Position numbers and translations under genes: made by a program. A stretch of 64,000 nucleotides of DNA. It comes from Streptomyces gardneri (lineage in GTDB: Bacteria; Actinomycetota; Actinomycetes; Streptomycetales; Streptomycetaceae). The notes under the pieces are model-generated. The model was not told where the DNA came from, made no database searches, and saw only the letters and a program-made list of their open reading frames with translations. The stretch spans positions 62,001 through 126,000 of the forward strand of contig NZ_BJMN01000006.1 in the NCBI RefSeq assembly GCF_006539185.1, written 5' to 3'. Below, one piece after another: positions 19,117-28,676 of this stretch (positions within the stretch are counted from its first letter, which is position 1; each line of letters opens with the position of its first letter).

Positions 19117-20019
19117 TCAGCCCGCGGCGGACCCGGAGGTCTGTCCCGCGATCCAGCCGGCGAGCTCGGTCGGCCGGTTGGTGATGATCCCGTCCACCCC
19201 GAGGGCGTCCAGCGCCTTCCAGCGGGCGGGCTTGTCGACCGTCCAGACGTTCACGGCGACGCCCGCGGCGTGCAGTTCGTCGACGATCCCGGGCCGGCCG
19301 GCGAGCGCGGTGTCCGAGACGTTGTACGCCGCGAGGCCCAGGTCCTCGGCGAGCCTGACCGGGTCCGTGTCGAGGGTGGAGCGCAGCAGTCCGATCGGCA
19401 GCTCGGGCGCCAGCTCACGGGTGTACTTCAGCGTCGGGATGTCGAAGCTCTGCACGAAGACCCGGCCGGTCATGGACTGCTCCCGGACGTCCTGGACGAT
19501 CCGGGCCACCTCCGCGTGGCTGTGGCGGCCCTTGATCTCCAGGAGGAGGTTCCCGCCTCGCTCGCGCAGGTCCGCCAACTGGGCGGCCAGCGTCGGGACC
19601 CGGGCCCCGGCGTAGGCGGGGGCGAACCACGAGCCGGCGTCCAGCTCGTCGATCCGGGCGGAGGTGAGGGAGCGGATCGGGCCCGTGCCGTCGGTCGTCC
19701 GGTCGACGGTCGCGTCGTGCAGGATGTACGGCACGCCGTCGCTGCTGGGCTGGACGTCGTTCTCGATCCACCTCGCCCCGCCCCGCCGGGCGACCTCGTC
19801 GGAGATCAGTGTGTTCTCGGGGGCGGCGGAGGAGGCGCCCCGATGGGCGATGACGGTCGGCGCGGCCCGGGCCGCCGCCTGCCCCGCGGCACGGTCCTCC
19901 GGGTCGGCGAAGAGCGTGGAGGGAGCAGCCAGCACCAGCATGGTGGCGAGCGCCGCCGAGCCGTAGGTGACGCGTCCGGGGTACCGGGACCGAGGCGCGG
20001 TCGATCGTCCGTCGTTCAT
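19117..20019 (-). CDS. Secreted glycerophosphodiester phosphodiesterase
   Basis: 300 residues from ATG 20019. A signal peptide (YGSAALATMLVLAAPSTLFA) is followed by the GDPD barrel: VIAHRGASSAAPENT, then ENDVQPSSDGVPYILHDATVDRTTDGTG with catalytic and metal-binding His, Glu and Asp. It would release glycerol-3-phosphate from phosphodiesters outside the cell. The usual ELDV is END-V here, a mild change. It is convergent with the sigma-partner gene and no phosphate-box was recognised in front of it. Confidence 0.9.
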   Translation of the reverse strand: MNDGRSTAPRSRYPGRVTYGSAALATMLVLAAPSTLFADPEDRAAGQAAARAAPTVIAHRGASSAAPENTLISDEVARRGGARWIENDVQPSSDGVPYILHDATVDRTTDGTGPIRSLTSARIDELDAGSWFAPAYAGARVPTLAAQLADLRERGGNLLLEIKGRHSHAEVARIVQDVREQSMTGRVFVQSFDIPTLKYTRELAPELPIGLLRSTLDTDPVRLAEDLGLAAYNVSDTALAGRPGIVDELHAAGVAVNVWTVDKPARWKALDALGVDGIITNRPTELAGWIAGQTSGSAAG

Positions 20020-20181
20020 GGACGCACAGCATAGATACGGCGGGTGACGTGCCGGGGGCCACACACCGGCCCGCGCGTGACGAATCGTCGACACCCGCCC
20101 GGCCCCGGCCCCGGCGGCCGGGTACCGTCGCCACCCCGTCGGCCGGGCAGCACCGTCCCCACCCCGGCCGGCGGCCGAGGC

Positions 20182-20916
20182 TCAGCCCCGCATTCGCAGG
20201 TACGCCTCCAGCTCCGCCGCCCCGGCCAGCATCGCCCGCCCGCGGGCGGACAGCCGCCCGTGCCAGTCGCCCAGTGCCGCCTCCAGCGGCTCCGGACCAC
20301 CGGCCGCCCGCACCTGGGCGATCAGCGGCGCGATCCGCTCCAGCGGGTAACCGCCCCGCCTGAGCTGGTGCGCAAGGCGTACGTCCCGCACGTCGGCCTC
20401 GTCGTAGACGCGGTAGCCGGTCAGCGGGTCGCGGCGCGGGCTCACCAGACCGGCGCGCTCCCAGGTGCGCAGCGTCGCGGGCCGGATGCCGAGCCTTCCC
20501 GCCAGCGGCCCGATGAACGTGCCGCCGGGCTCGCGGGCCGTGACGGGCTCCGGGTCGTGGATGACGGGCGCGAGGTCGCGGAGGGCGATCTCCACGGCCC
20601 GGAGGGTCCGCCGATCGTCGAGGAGCTGGACATGGCTCTCGTCGATGAGGCGGAACCCCTCGTCGACCGCGCCCTCGTTCACGGCCCGCATGATCGACGC
20701 CGCCGTGCCGTGGCCGTGGCCGGGCACCAGCGCCAGGAACGCGCGCAGGGCACCCGCGTGCAGCGACGTGTAGGTGCGGTAGCCGTGGGGCGTGCGGTCG
20801 GCCGCCGGAAGGATGCCGGCCTCCTCGTAGTTGCGGACCGCCTGCGTGGACAGACCGTGCCCGCGCGCCAGATCGATCGGCCGCAGCCGCTCACCGCTTT
20901 GAAGGTTTCTGCCCAT
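20182..20916 (-). CDS. Double-HTH MerR-family regulator (TioE-like)
   Basis: 244 residues. The frame runs on upstream, but ATG 20916 is chosen since MerR homology begins just after. It has two MerR HTHs: LRPIDLARGHGLSTQAVRNYEEAGILP at the N-terminus, and from about 137 IGPLAGRLGIRPATLRTWERAGLV with a GYRVYDEADV wing. Two DNA-binding heads in one chain is the layout I recall for TioE-type regulators. It faces the erythromycin-esterase family gene across 58 bp that contain a perfect palindrome, so it very probably controls that gene. Confidence 0.85.
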   Translation of the reverse strand: MGRNLQSGERLRPIDLARGHGLSTQAVRNYEEAGILPAADRTPHGYRTYTSLHAGALRAFLALVPGHGHGTAASIMRAVNEGAVDEGFRLIDESHVQLLDDRRTLRAVEIALRDLAPVIHDPEPVTAREPGGTFIGPLAGRLGIRPATLRTWERAGLVSPRRDPLTGYRVYDEADVRDVRLAHQLRRGGYPLERIAPLIAQVRAAGGPEPLEAALGDWHGRLSARGRAMLAGAAELEAYLRMRG

Positions 20917-20952
20917 GCGGCCGACGATATCGGGGAAAAGTCTCCACCGAGG

Positions 20953-20972
20953 CTTCAACGATAGCGTTGAAG
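20953..20972. promoter_or_regulatory. Palindromic operator for the MerR-type regulator
   Basis: CTTCAACG-ATAG-CGTTGAAG is a perfect dyad with 8-bp arms, ending 2 bases before ATG 20975. The right arm overlaps the GAAGG that would serve as ribosome-binding site. It sits in the only gap between the divergent regulator and esterase-family genes. Confidence 0.7.
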
Positions 20973-20974
20973 GC

Positions 20975-22183
20975 ATGGCGACTGACATCAAGGACACCGT
21001 CCAGGCCGTCGAGGCCGCCGCCGTCCTGCGGCTGCTTCCGAACAGGCCCCGGCTGCTCGCCCTCGGCGAGCCCACCCACGGCGAGGACACCCTCCTCGAC
21101 CTCCGCAACGACCTCCTCCGGCAGCTCGTCGAGGAGGAGGGCTACCGGACCCTCGCGATCGAGACCGACTGCCTGGCGAGCCTCCTCGTGGACGACCACG
21201 TCACCTCGGGCACCGGCACCCTCGACGAGGTCATGGAGCACGGCTTCAGTCACGGCTGGGGCACGTCCGCGGCCAACCGCGAGCTGGTCCGCTGGATGCG
21301 CACCTACAACGACGGCCGGCCCGCGTCCGAACAGGTCCGCTTCGCCGGCTTCGACGGCCCGCTGGAGATCACCGCCGCCGCGAGCCCCCGGCAGGCCCTC
21401 ACCGCACTCCACACCTACCTCGCGGCCCGGCTCGACGCGGACCTGTTCCCCTGCACCGCGGACACGCTCGACCGCCTGCTCGGCACCGACGACCGCTGGA
21501 CCGAGCCCGCCGCGATGCGGGACCCGGCCCGGTCCGTGGGTCAGTCGGCCGACGCCCGCGAACTGCGCCTGCTCGCCGACGACTTGGCATCCCTCCTCGA
21601 CGCCCAGCGACCCCACCTGCTCGCGGTCTCCTCGCCGGAGGAGTGGCACCGGGCGTGCCTCCACGCCCGCACCGCCGTCGGTCTCCTCCGCTACCACCAC
21701 TGGATGGCCGACACCTCACCGGCCCGCCTGAGCCGACTGGTGGGCCTGCGGGACCAGATGATGGCCGACAACCTCCTCGCTCTCGCCGCGCGGGGCCCGG
21801 TCTTCGTCCACACCCACAACTCCCATCTCCAGCGGGAGAAGAGCTCGATGCGCATGGGAGGGAAGCGGCTGGAGTGGTGGAGCGCCGGAGCGCTGGTGAG
21901 CGCCCGGCTCGGCGAGGAGTACGCCTTCGTGGCCACGGCCCTCGGCACCATCCGGCACCACGGCGTCGGCACACCCCCGCCGGACACGCTCGAAGGCCTC
22001 CTGTACGCGCTCCCGGAGGACGCCTGCCTCGTCGACAACCGGCGCCTCGCGACCGTCCTCGGCGAAACTCCGCCCGTGCCCCGCGTCTCCCCCTGGTTCG
22101 GCTACGCCCCGCTCGACCCGGCCCACTTGGCGGACAGCGACGGACTCGTGTTCGTCAAGGACATGCCGTCGACGCCGAGTTAG
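20975..22183 (+). CDS. Erythromycin esterase-family protein
   Basis: 402 residues. LALGEPTHGEDTLLDLRNDLLRQL and RTLAIETD near the N-terminus and VFVHTHNSHLQRE near 275 carry the conserved Glu and His residues of the EreA/EreB family. Members hydrolyse macrolide lactones or unrelated esters, and many have unknown substrates, so resistance is not proven. ATG 20975 is used because GAAGG precedes it and the divergent regulator start fixes the gap. Control by the divergent double-MerR protein is likely. Confidence 0.85.
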   Translation: MATDIKDTVQAVEAAAVLRLLPNRPRLLALGEPTHGEDTLLDLRNDLLRQLVEEEGYRTLAIETDCLASLLVDDHVTSGTGTLDEVMEHGFSHGWGTSAANRELVRWMRTYNDGRPASEQVRFAGFDGPLEITAAASPRQALTALHTYLAARLDADLFPCTADTLDRLLGTDDRWTEPAAMRDPARSVGQSADARELRLLADDLASLLDAQRPHLLAVSSPEEWHRACLHARTAVGLLRYHHWMADTSPARLSRLVGLRDQMMADNLLALAARGPVFVHTHNSHLQREKSSMRMGGKRLEWWSAGALVSARLGEEYAFVATALGTIRHHGVGTPPPDTLEGLLYALPEDACLVDNRRLATVLGETPPVPRVSPWFGYAPLDPAHLADSDGLVFVKDMPSTPS

Positions 22184-22206
22184 CGGCCGACTGGGCGGTG
22201 GCACGC

Positions 22207-22244
22207 CGATCGGGCCGTGCCGGTGGTCCGGCACGGCCCGATCG
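22207..22244. terminator. Bidirectional terminator hairpin
   Basis: A perfect 17-bp inverted repeat, CGATCGGGCCGTGCCGG with 4-base loop TGGT, lies between the convergent erythromycin-esterase-family gene and bglC. Confidence 0.85.
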
Positions 22245-22254
22245 CGCGGTCGAC

Positions 22255-23697
22255 TCAGTCGCTGTACGGGGTGTGCAGCTCGCCCGTCCGTGCCACCCGT
22301 CCGTACCAGCGGGCGCTGGACTTCGGGGTGCGCTCCAGGGTGTCGTAGTCCACCCGGACCGCGCCGAACCGCTTCGCGTAGCCGTACGCCCACTCGAAGT
22401 TGTCGAGCAGCGACCACAGGAAGTAGCCGCGTACGTCCACCCCGTCCGCGAGCGCGCGGTGTACGGCCTCCAGGTGCGCGTGCACGTAGGCCGCCCGCTC
22501 CGGGTCGTGCACCGAGCCGTCCTCGCCGACCTCGTCCTCGTACGCGGCGCCGTTCTCGCTGATCACCAGCGGCAGGTCCGGGTAGGCGGCGGAGACCCGG
22601 CTCAGCAGGTCGTACAGCGCGCTCGCGTCGACCGGCCAGCCCATCGCCGTCCGCTCGCCGGGCGCACGGTGGAAGGCGACGGAGTCCGCGCCGGGCCACG
22701 GCGAGTGCTCGCTGTTGCCGTGACCGTCGTCCTGCGGCTTCTCCGCGCCCTCCGGGACCTGCGAGACCAGCGTCGGCGTGTAGTAGTTGACGGCCAGCAG
22801 GTCCAGCGGCTGCCGCGCCGCCGCGGTGTCGCCGTTCCGGACGAAGGACCAGTCGGTGAGGTGCGCGGTGTCGGCGAGCAGGTCCTCGGGATAGGCGCCG
22901 TCCAGCATCGGGCCCAGCCAGATCCGGTTGCCGACGGCGTCGATGCGGCGGGCCGCGTCGAGGTCCTCGGCCGAGTCCGTCAGCGGGCGCACCTCGTGGA
23001 GGTTGAGGGAGACCGCGAGCTGCCGGTCCGCCGGGAGCGCGGCCCGCAGGGCCTGGACGGCGAGGCCGTGCCCGAGGTTGAGGTGGTGGGCGGCCCGCAG
23101 CGAGTCGACCGGGTCGGTGCGGCCCGGGGCGTGGACCCCGGAGCCGTACCCCAGGAAGGCGCTGCACCAGGGTTCGTTGAGCGTGGTCCACCGGGTGACC
23201 CGGTCGCCGAGGGCCTCGGCGACGATCCCGGCGTACTCGGCGAACCGCTCGGCGGTCGCCCGCTCGGGCCAGCCGCCGGCGTCCTCCAACTCCTGGGGCA
23301 GGTCCCAGTGGTAGAGCGTCAGGGCCGGCGCGATCCCGGCGGCGAGCAGCTCGTCGACGAGGGCCCGGTAGAAGTCCAGGCCCTTCTGGACGGCGGGGCC
23401 CCGCCCGGTGGGCTGTACGCGGGACCAGGAGACGGAGAACCGGTAGGCGTTCAGGCCCAGTTCGGACATGATGCCGACGTCCTCGCGGAACCGGTGGTAG
23501 TGGTCGACGGCCACGTCACCGGTGTGGCCCTCGAAGACCTTGCCGGGGGTGTGAGAGAAGGTGTCCCAGATGGACGGCGTGCGGCCGTCCTCGGCCGCCG
23601 CCCCTTCGATCTGGTACGCGGCGGTGGCGGCGCCCCAGAGGAAGTCGGACGGGAACGAGCGGGTGGCGGTGAGCGGCCGGGTTTCGGACGCGGTCAT
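22255..23697 (-). CDS. bglC: GH1 beta-glucosidase BglC
   Basis: 480 residues, one GH1 barrel. [14 protein letters not shown] marks the start, [14 protein letters not shown] has the acid/base Glu, and [11 protein letters not shown] has the nucleophile Glu. No signal peptide, so it cleaves imported cellobiose and cellotriose to glucose in the cytoplasm. The frame extends upstream, but ATG 23697 fits GH1 proteins and follows GGGAG. It is the last gene of cebEFG-bglC, and a CebR box overlaps its translation start. In Streptomyces this enzyme also sets the level of the CebR inducer. Confidence 0.93.
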   Translation of the reverse strand: MTASETRPLTATRSFPSDFLWGAATAAYQIEGAAAEDGRTPSIWDTFSHTPGKVFEGHTGDVAVDHYHRFREDVGIMSELGLNAYRFSVSWSRVQPTGRGPAVQKGLDFYRALVDELLAAGIAPALTLYHWDLPQELEDAGGWPERATAERFAEYAGIVAEALGDRVTRWTTLNEPWCSAFLGYGSGVHAPGRTDPVDSLRAAHHLNLGHGLAVQALRAALPADRQLAVSLNLHEVRPLTDSAEDLDAARRIDAVGNRIWLGPMLDGAYPEDLLADTAHLTDWSFVRNGDTAAARQPLDLLAVNYYTPTLVSQVPEGAEKPQDDGHGNSEHSPWPGADSVAFHRAPGERTAMGWPVDASALYDLLSRVSAAYPDLPLVISENGAAYEDEVGEDGSVHDPERAAYVHAHLEAVHRALADGVDVRGYFLWSLLDNFEWAYGYAKRFGAVRVDYDTLERTPKSSARWYGRVARTGELHTPYSD

Positions 23698-23698
23698 A

Positions 23699-23712
23699 GG
23701 AGAGCGCTCCCA
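23699..23712 (-). promoter_or_regulatory. CebR box overlapping the bglC ribosome-binding site
   Basis: GGAGAGCGCTCCCA matches the CebR consensus TGGGAGCGCTCCCA at 12 of 14 positions. On the gene strand the GGGAG half is also the only plausible ribosome-binding site, ending about 8 bases before ATG 23697. Confidence 0.75.
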
Positions 23713-23768
23713 ACGCGGGTACGGGGTCGGTACGTTCGGAAAATGCGGTGTGAAGCAGGTGCGGCTGC

Positions 23769-24710
23769 TCAGCTCTTGACGGCGCCTGCCGTGATGCCGC
23801 CCACGATGTGCTTGCCGAGGAAGGCGAAGACGAGCAGCAGCGGCACGGTGGATATCAGGGCGCCCGTCAGGACGACGGCGTGGTCCACGGTGTGGTTGCC
23901 CGCGCCGAGGCCGGCGAGGGCCACCTGGAGGGTGGGGTTGCCGTCCTGGGTGAGCGCGATGAACGGCCAGAAGAAGTCGTTCCACGACTGGACGAAGACG
24001 AGCATGCCGAGCACGGCCATCGCGGGCCTGGCCACGGGGAACACCACGTGCCAGATCACCCGGAGGCTGTGCGCACCGTCCATGCGGGCCGCCTCCACCA
24101 GCTCGATGGGCAGGGCCTCGACGAGGAACTGGCGCATGAAGAACACGCCGAAGGCGGCGACGAGCGAGGGCAGGACGACCGACTGGAGCTGGTCGAACCA
24201 GCCGAGGTCGGTGATGATCTGGTACAGCGGGATGACGCTGAGCTGCGGCGGGATCGTCATCGTGGCGACCACGAGCGAGAGCAGCATGCCGCGCCCCCGG
24301 AAGGGCAGCTTGGCGAAGGCGAAGCCGGCGAGCGTGGAGAAGACGACGGTGGACGTGGCCACCAGTCCGGCGACGATCGTGGTGTTGATCAGCGCCTCGC
24401 CCATGTGGACCTGGTTCCAGGCGAAGCTGAGGTTGTCCAGGAGGCGGGGGCCGGGCAGGAGCGGCGCCGGGGCCTGGACGACGCGCTCGCCGCTGTGGGA
24501 GGCGGCGACCAGGTTCCAGTACAGCGGGAAGAGCGAGACCACGGCGGCCACGGCCAGCAGGACGTAGGTCAGGGGTCCGGCGTGGTGCTGGCGGCCGGCC
24601 GTCTGACGGAAGCGTGGACCCGACCGGCGGTCGGACCGGCCGGACCCGCGGGTCTCCGGCAGGCGCGGGACCTCGGGTTCGACGGTCTTCGTGGCGAGCG
24701 TGCGGGCCAT
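23769..24710 (-). CDS. cebG: Cello-oligosaccharide ABC transporter permease CebG
   Basis: 313 residues. A polar N-terminal 45 residues are followed by six hydrophobic spans starting with [21 protein letters not shown]. The EAA loop [25 protein letters not shown] couples to the ATPase. It pairs with CebF and CebE to import cellobiose and cellotriose. Its start is 4 bp from the cebF stop. No ATPase gene is in the operon. Confidence 0.92.
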   Translation of the reverse strand: MARTLATKTVEPEVPRLPETRGSGRSDRRSGPRFRQTAGRQHHAGPLTYVLLAVAAVVSLFPLYWNLVAASHSGERVVQAPAPLLPGPRLLDNLSFAWNQVHMGEALINTTIVAGLVATSTVVFSTLAGFAFAKLPFRGRGMLLSLVVATMTIPPQLSVIPLYQIITDLGWFDQLQSVVLPSLVAAFGVFFMRQFLVEALPIELVEAARMDGAHSLRVIWHVVFPVARPAMAVLGMLVFVQSWNDFFWPFIALTQDGNPTLQVALAGLGAGNHTVDHAVVLTGALISTVPLLLVFAFLGKHIVGGITAGAVKS

Positions 24711-24714
24711 GGGG

Positions 24715-25719
24715 TCAGCCTCCCAGCTTCTTGCGGTTGTGACGGGAGACCAGCGCCTGGACGCCGCCGATGAGCAGGAGGAGCAGCAGCATGATCCAGG
24801 CGATGGCGGAGGCCTGGCCCAGCGCGTTGTTCACCCACCCCTTCTCGTACATCAGCAGGCTCAGCGTCTGGAACTGGTTGCCGCTGCCGCCGCTGATGCC
24901 GACGCTGCCGCCGTAGAGCATCGGCTCGCCGAAGAGCTGGGTGGCGCCGATGGTGGAGACGACGACGGTGAAGAGGATGGTCGGCCGGATCGACGGGATG
25001 GTGACGCTGATGAACTGGCGCCAGCGTGACGCCCCGTCGAGGGAGGCGGCCTCGTACAGGTCCTGCGGCACGGCCTGCATGGCGGCCAGGTAGATCAGGG
25101 CGTTGTAGCCGGTCCAGCGCCAGGTGACGATCACGGAGATCGCTATCTGCGCCGGCCACTTGGACGACTCCCACTGGACGGGATCGAAGCCGACCCAGCC
25201 GAGGACGGTGTTGATCATCCCGTAGTCGGTGTTGAAGAGCTGGGCGAAGACCAGGGTCGCCGCCGCGATCGACGTGGCGTACGGGGCGAGGATCGCGATC
25301 CGGAAGAAGCCGCGGCCGCGGAGCTTGTAGTTGAGGAGATGTGCCAGGCCCAGGGCCATGAGCAGCTGGGGGACGGTCGAGATGACCCCGATGGTGAAGG
25401 TGTTGGCGAGGGCGTTCCAGAAGAACTCGCTGGTCGCGAGATCGGTGTAGTTCTCCAGGCCCTTCCACTGCGGGTCACCGCCGAGCTCGACCCGGTTGAG
25501 CGAGAGCCAGCCCGTGTAGACCAGCGGGAAGAGGCCGAAGGCGGCGAAGGTGAGGAAGAAGGGGGCGATGAAGACGTACGGGATCGCCTTGATGTCCCAG
25601 CGGTAGAGCGTGCTGCGCCAGCCGCCCGAGGCGGAGCGGTGGCTCCGGGGGCCGGAGGAGGAGGGCGGTGCGGCGGGCGGCGGGGAGCCGTCGGACCTCG
25701 CCCGAACGGAGGTGGCCAC
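24715..25719 (-). CDS. cebF: Cello-oligosaccharide ABC transporter permease CebF
   Basis: 334 residues with a GTG start. A charged, Pro/Ser-rich N-terminus precedes six membrane spans (first PYVFIAPFFLTFAAFGLFPL). The EAA motif is YEAASLDGASRWRQFISVTIPSIRP. It forms the membrane channel with CebG. Order cebE-cebF-cebG-bglC is the standard streptomycete one. Confidence 0.92.
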   Translation of the reverse strand: MATSVRARSDGSPPPAAPPSSSGPRSHRSASGGWRSTLYRWDIKAIPYVFIAPFFLTFAAFGLFPLVYTGWLSLNRVELGGDPQWKGLENYTDLATSEFFWNALANTFTIGVISTVPQLLMALGLAHLLNYKLRGRGFFRIAILAPYATSIAAATLVFAQLFNTDYGMINTVLGWVGFDPVQWESSKWPAQIAISVIVTWRWTGYNALIYLAAMQAVPQDLYEAASLDGASRWRQFISVTIPSIRPTILFTVVVSTIGATQLFGEPMLYGGSVGISGGSGNQFQTLSLLMYEKGWVNNALGQASAIAWIMLLLLLLIGGVQALVSRHNRKKLGG

Positions 25720-25809
25720 GGGGGCGTCCTTCCAGGTCGATGCGTGCGGTGGTGCGGACGGTGCCGGTCCGCCGCCCGCGGGCGGCGGCGGACCGGCAGG
25801 CGCCCCCCG

Positions 25810-27147
25810 CTACTGGTCGATCTTGTCGTCGACCAGCTTCTTGACGTTCTCCCAGGCCTTGGCCGGGTCGGTGCCGCGCTGCTCGATGTCGAGGATGCCG
25901 TTGTCGGTGAGGAAGGTCTTCACCTGGCCGTCCCAGCGGCTGATGACGGCGGGCGTGATCCCGGCGGCGGCGGACGAGAAGATCTTGCCGACCGGGGTCT
26001 CGCCGAAGTACGGCAGCTTGGCGTCCTGGACCGCCGAGGAGGTGAGCGTGTCCTTGGACGAGGGGATGTTGCCGTTGACCGCGAAGACCTTGGCGTGCTG
26101 CTCGGGGGCGGTCAGCCAGGCGGCGAGCTCGGCCGCCTCCTTGGTGTGCTTGCCGGACTTCGGCACGGCGAGGAAGGCGCCGCCCCAGTTGCCGGCGACC
26201 GGCGGCGCGGCGATGTCCCACTTGCCCTGGTTGGCGGGTCCCGCCTGGTCCTTGATGATGCCGGTCATCCAGCTCGGGCACGCGACCGTGGCGAACTTGG
26301 AGTTCTTGAAGGCGGCGTTCCAGGTGCCCTTCTCGTCGAACTGGCGGAGCTTGGCGGTGAGTCCGCCCTTGCTCGCCGCGACGGCGGTCTCCCAGGCCTT
26401 CTTCACCCCGGGGCTGTTCTCCCAGTCGAGCTTGCCGCTCGCATTGGCGTACTGGACGGGGTCGCTGGAGATCACGGCGTTGAAGAGGCCGCTGGCCGAG
26501 TCGTGGAAGGCGGTGCCGGCGGGCGCGTTCTTCTTGTACGTGTTCCCGGCCTCGATGAACTTGGCCCAGTCGCCGGCCCACAGCTTGGCGACGGCCTCGC
26601 GCTCGGTCGGCAGCTTGGCCTTGGCGAAGAGCTCCTTGTTGTAGCAGACGGCCATGGGGCCGATGTCGGTGCCGAGGCCGATGACGCTGCCGCTCGCCGT
26701 CGTCGCCTGCTTGACCTTCCAGTCGAGGAAGGCGCCGATGTCCGAGCCGCCCTCCTTGCTCAGGTCCACCCACTTGTCCGCCATGGTCTCGCCGGTCGCC
26801 TCGGCGATGTAGCCGACCTCGACGGCCTGGATGTCGGCGAGGCCGTTGTTCTGGCCCAGGCGCAGCTTCAGCGTGTCCCAGTACTTCTGGCCGTCGGAGA
26901 CGTTCGTCTCCTCGATCTTGATGTTGGGGTGGGCCTTCTCGTACTCGGCGTAGAGCTTGGCGCCGGTCTTGTTGTCGTACCCGAAGGAACCGAAGGTCCC
27001 GACCCGCAGGGTGATCTTGCCGCCGCCCTGGGCGTCGCCGCCGTCGTCGTCGCTGCCGCAACCGGTGAGCAGGGTCGTACCGGTCACGACGACGGCGACC
27101 GCCGCGATCGCCGCACGGCGTCCGCGTCTGCTGCTGGAAGTGCGCAT
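25810..27147 (-). CDS. cebE: Cellobiose/cellotriose-binding lipoprotein CebE
   Basis: 445 residues from ATG 27147 behind GAGGAGA; the frame extends further but the signal peptide fixes this start. Lipobox LLTGC puts the lipidated Cys near residue 29, so it sits outside the membrane. The mature part is a family-1 solute-binding protein (TLRVGTFGSFG near the N-terminus). It captures cellobiose and cellotriose for CebFG. A perfect CebR box lies about 112 bp upstream of its start. Confidence 0.92.
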   Translation of the reverse strand: MRTSSSRRGRRAAIAAVAVVVTGTTLLTGCGSDDDGGDAQGGGKITLRVGTFGSFGYDNKTGAKLYAEYEKAHPNIKIEETNVSDGQKYWDTLKLRLGQNNGLADIQAVEVGYIAEATGETMADKWVDLSKEGGSDIGAFLDWKVKQATTASGSVIGLGTDIGPMAVCYNKELFAKAKLPTEREAVAKLWAGDWAKFIEAGNTYKKNAPAGTAFHDSASGLFNAVISSDPVQYANASGKLDWENSPGVKKAWETAVAASKGGLTAKLRQFDEKGTWNAAFKNSKFATVACPSWMTGIIKDQAGPANQGKWDIAAPPVAGNWGGAFLAVPKSGKHTKEAAELAAWLTAPEQHAKVFAVNGNIPSSKDTLTSSAVQDAKLPYFGETPVGKIFSSAAAGITPAVISRWDGQVKTFLTDNGILDIEQRGTDPAKAWENVKKLVDDKIDQ

Positions 27148-27258
27148 TCCACTCTCCTCGTCCAAAGGTGGTGCTCGTTGTGCGCCAAGAGGTCCGGCCG
27201 GCTGATCGCGGCTCGGCGGCTGCCCGCCAGGACCTGATGCAGGCTGTGTGCGCCCCGA

Positions 27259-27272
27259 TGGGAGCGCTCCCA
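27259..27272. promoter_or_regulatory. CebR box upstream of cebE
   Basis: TGGGAGCGCTCCCA, an exact 14-bp match to the known CebR operator, 112 bp before cebE. Binding blocks the uptake operon until cellobiose or cellotriose is present. Confidence 0.9.
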
Positions 27273-27436
27273 CGTCGTTGCCGGAAGGTTGCTGCCTGGC
27301 GGGTACGGGTGTCAAGACATGAACGCGGATTCGTTACCGGAAGGTGTTCGGGGGGTTTCGCAGGGGCCCCACGGGGAGGGGGCCGTCATCTCCTGAACGC
27401 ATGCGCGTGGCGCGGGGGGAGGCTGGTGAACTAGTG

Positions 27437-27450
27437 TGGGAGCGCTCCCA
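27437..27450. promoter_or_regulatory. CebR box upstream of cebR
   Basis: A second exact TGGGAGCGCTCCCA, 56 bp before the chosen cebR start, so autoregulation is likely. Confidence 0.88.
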
Positions 27451-27506
27451 TTGCCATACCGGTCGTGGTGGGCTGCACGATGTCCTACGAGGGGAGTTCG
27501 GCGGTT

Positions 27507-28547
27507 GTGAACGGACGGCAGAACGGCAGACCGACCCTGGAGCAGGTCGCTGCCAGGGCCGGGGTCGGCCGGGGAACGGTCTCCCGGGTGATCAACGGTT
27601 CTCCCCGGGTGAGCGAACAGACCAGAACGGCCGTCGCCAGAGCCGTCGCCGAACTCGGCTACGTACCCAACCAGGCCGCCCGCGCCCTCGCGGGCAGCCG
27701 CACCGACGCCATCGCGCTCGTCATCCCCGAGGCCGAGGCCCGGCTCTTCGCGGAGCCGTACTTCCTCGACCTCATCCGCGGTGTCAGTGCCGAACTGGCC
27801 GATGCCGACAAGCAGTTGCTGCTCACTCTGGTCCGCAGCGAGCAGGAGCGGCAGCGCTTCGAGCAGTACCTCGCCGCCCAGCGCGTCGACGGGGTGCTGC
27901 TCGCCTCGGTCCACGGCGACGACCCACTGCCCGACCGGATCCGCGAGCTCGGCCTCCCGGTCGTCATGAACGGGCGCCGCTCGGAGGCCGAGCCCGTGCC
28001 GTACGTCGACTCCGACAACATCGGAGCCGGGCGCGCGGCCGTCGCGCACCTCGTGGGCGGCGGCCGGAGCCGGATCGCGACCGTCACCGGGCCGCTCGAC
28101 ATGTACGTGGCCCGCGCCCGGCTCGGCGGCTACCGCGCGGGCCTCGCCGAGGCGGGGCACGCGCCGGACGAGGCCCTCGTCTCCGCGGGCGACTTCACCG
28201 AGGAGGGCGGCCGGCGGGCCATGCGGCTGCTGCTCGACCGCAGGCCGGACCTGGACGCCGTCTTCGTCGCCTCCGACGTGATGGCCGCCGGGGCGCGCGG
28301 GGTGCTCCGGGAGGCGGGGCGGCGGGTGCCCGAGGACGTGGCGCTGGTGGGGGTCGACGACTCGGCGGTGGCGCGGTTGATGGATCCGCCGCTGACGAGC
28401 GTGCGGCAGCCCATCGAGGAGATGGGGCGCACGATGGCGCGGATGCTGATCCGGGAGATCCACGGGATCCAGGAGGGCGGGGAGGCGTCGGAGGAGCCGC
28501 GGCGGCACGTCCTGCCGACGGAGCTGATCGTGCGCGAGTCCTGCTGA
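27507..28547 (+). CDS. cebR: LacI-family cello-oligosaccharide repressor CebR
   Basis: 346 residues. The HTH reads TLEQVAARAGVGRGTVSRVINGSPRVSEQTR, followed by a hinge FVPNQAARAL-like segment (YVPNQAARALAG) and a periplasmic-binding-like sensor domain. GTG 27507 is chosen because GGGGAG lies 10 bases before it and the HTH follows directly; 27465 would add 14 residues. It represses cebEFG-bglC and, in relatives, cellulase genes with the same box, and releases on cellobiose or cellotriose. Boxes in this window support both targets. Confidence 0.92.
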   Translation: MNGRQNGRPTLEQVAARAGVGRGTVSRVINGSPRVSEQTRTAVARAVAELGYVPNQAARALAGSRTDAIALVIPEAEARLFAEPYFLDLIRGVSAELADADKQLLLTLVRSEQERQRFEQYLAAQRVDGVLLASVHGDDPLPDRIRELGLPVVMNGRRSEAEPVPYVDSDNIGAGRAAVAHLVGGGRSRIATVTGPLDMYVARARLGGYRAGLAEAGHAPDEALVSAGDFTEEGGRRAMRLLLDRRPDLDAVFVASDVMAAGARGVLREAGRRVPEDVALVGVDDSAVARLMDPPLTSVRQPIEEMGRTMARMLIREIHGIQEGGEASEEPRRHVLPTELIVRESC

Positions 28548-28676
28548 GACTCACGAGTTCGCCCGCGATATCTGGTTGACGACGGCTCTCGGTGAACCGT
28601 GGAAAAGGCGGGGACCGGCGGCGGGTGTTCTGGCGTGCAGGGCACCCGCGGACGGTGAAGGGCGTCTCCCCGTGCT

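Larger units (their letters stand above)
27148..27506. other. cebE-cebR divergent intergenic region
   Basis: 359 bp between divergent cebE and cebR. It holds two perfect CebR boxes, one nearer cebE and one nearer cebR. No gene was recognised in it. In-frame alternative cebR starts exist at 27465 (GTG) and 27480 (ATG). Confidence 0.8.

Noticed and set aside
20975..22183. Definite macrolide resistance gene
   Set aside because: The family includes many enzymes of unknown substrate; resistance cannot be read from sequence alone.
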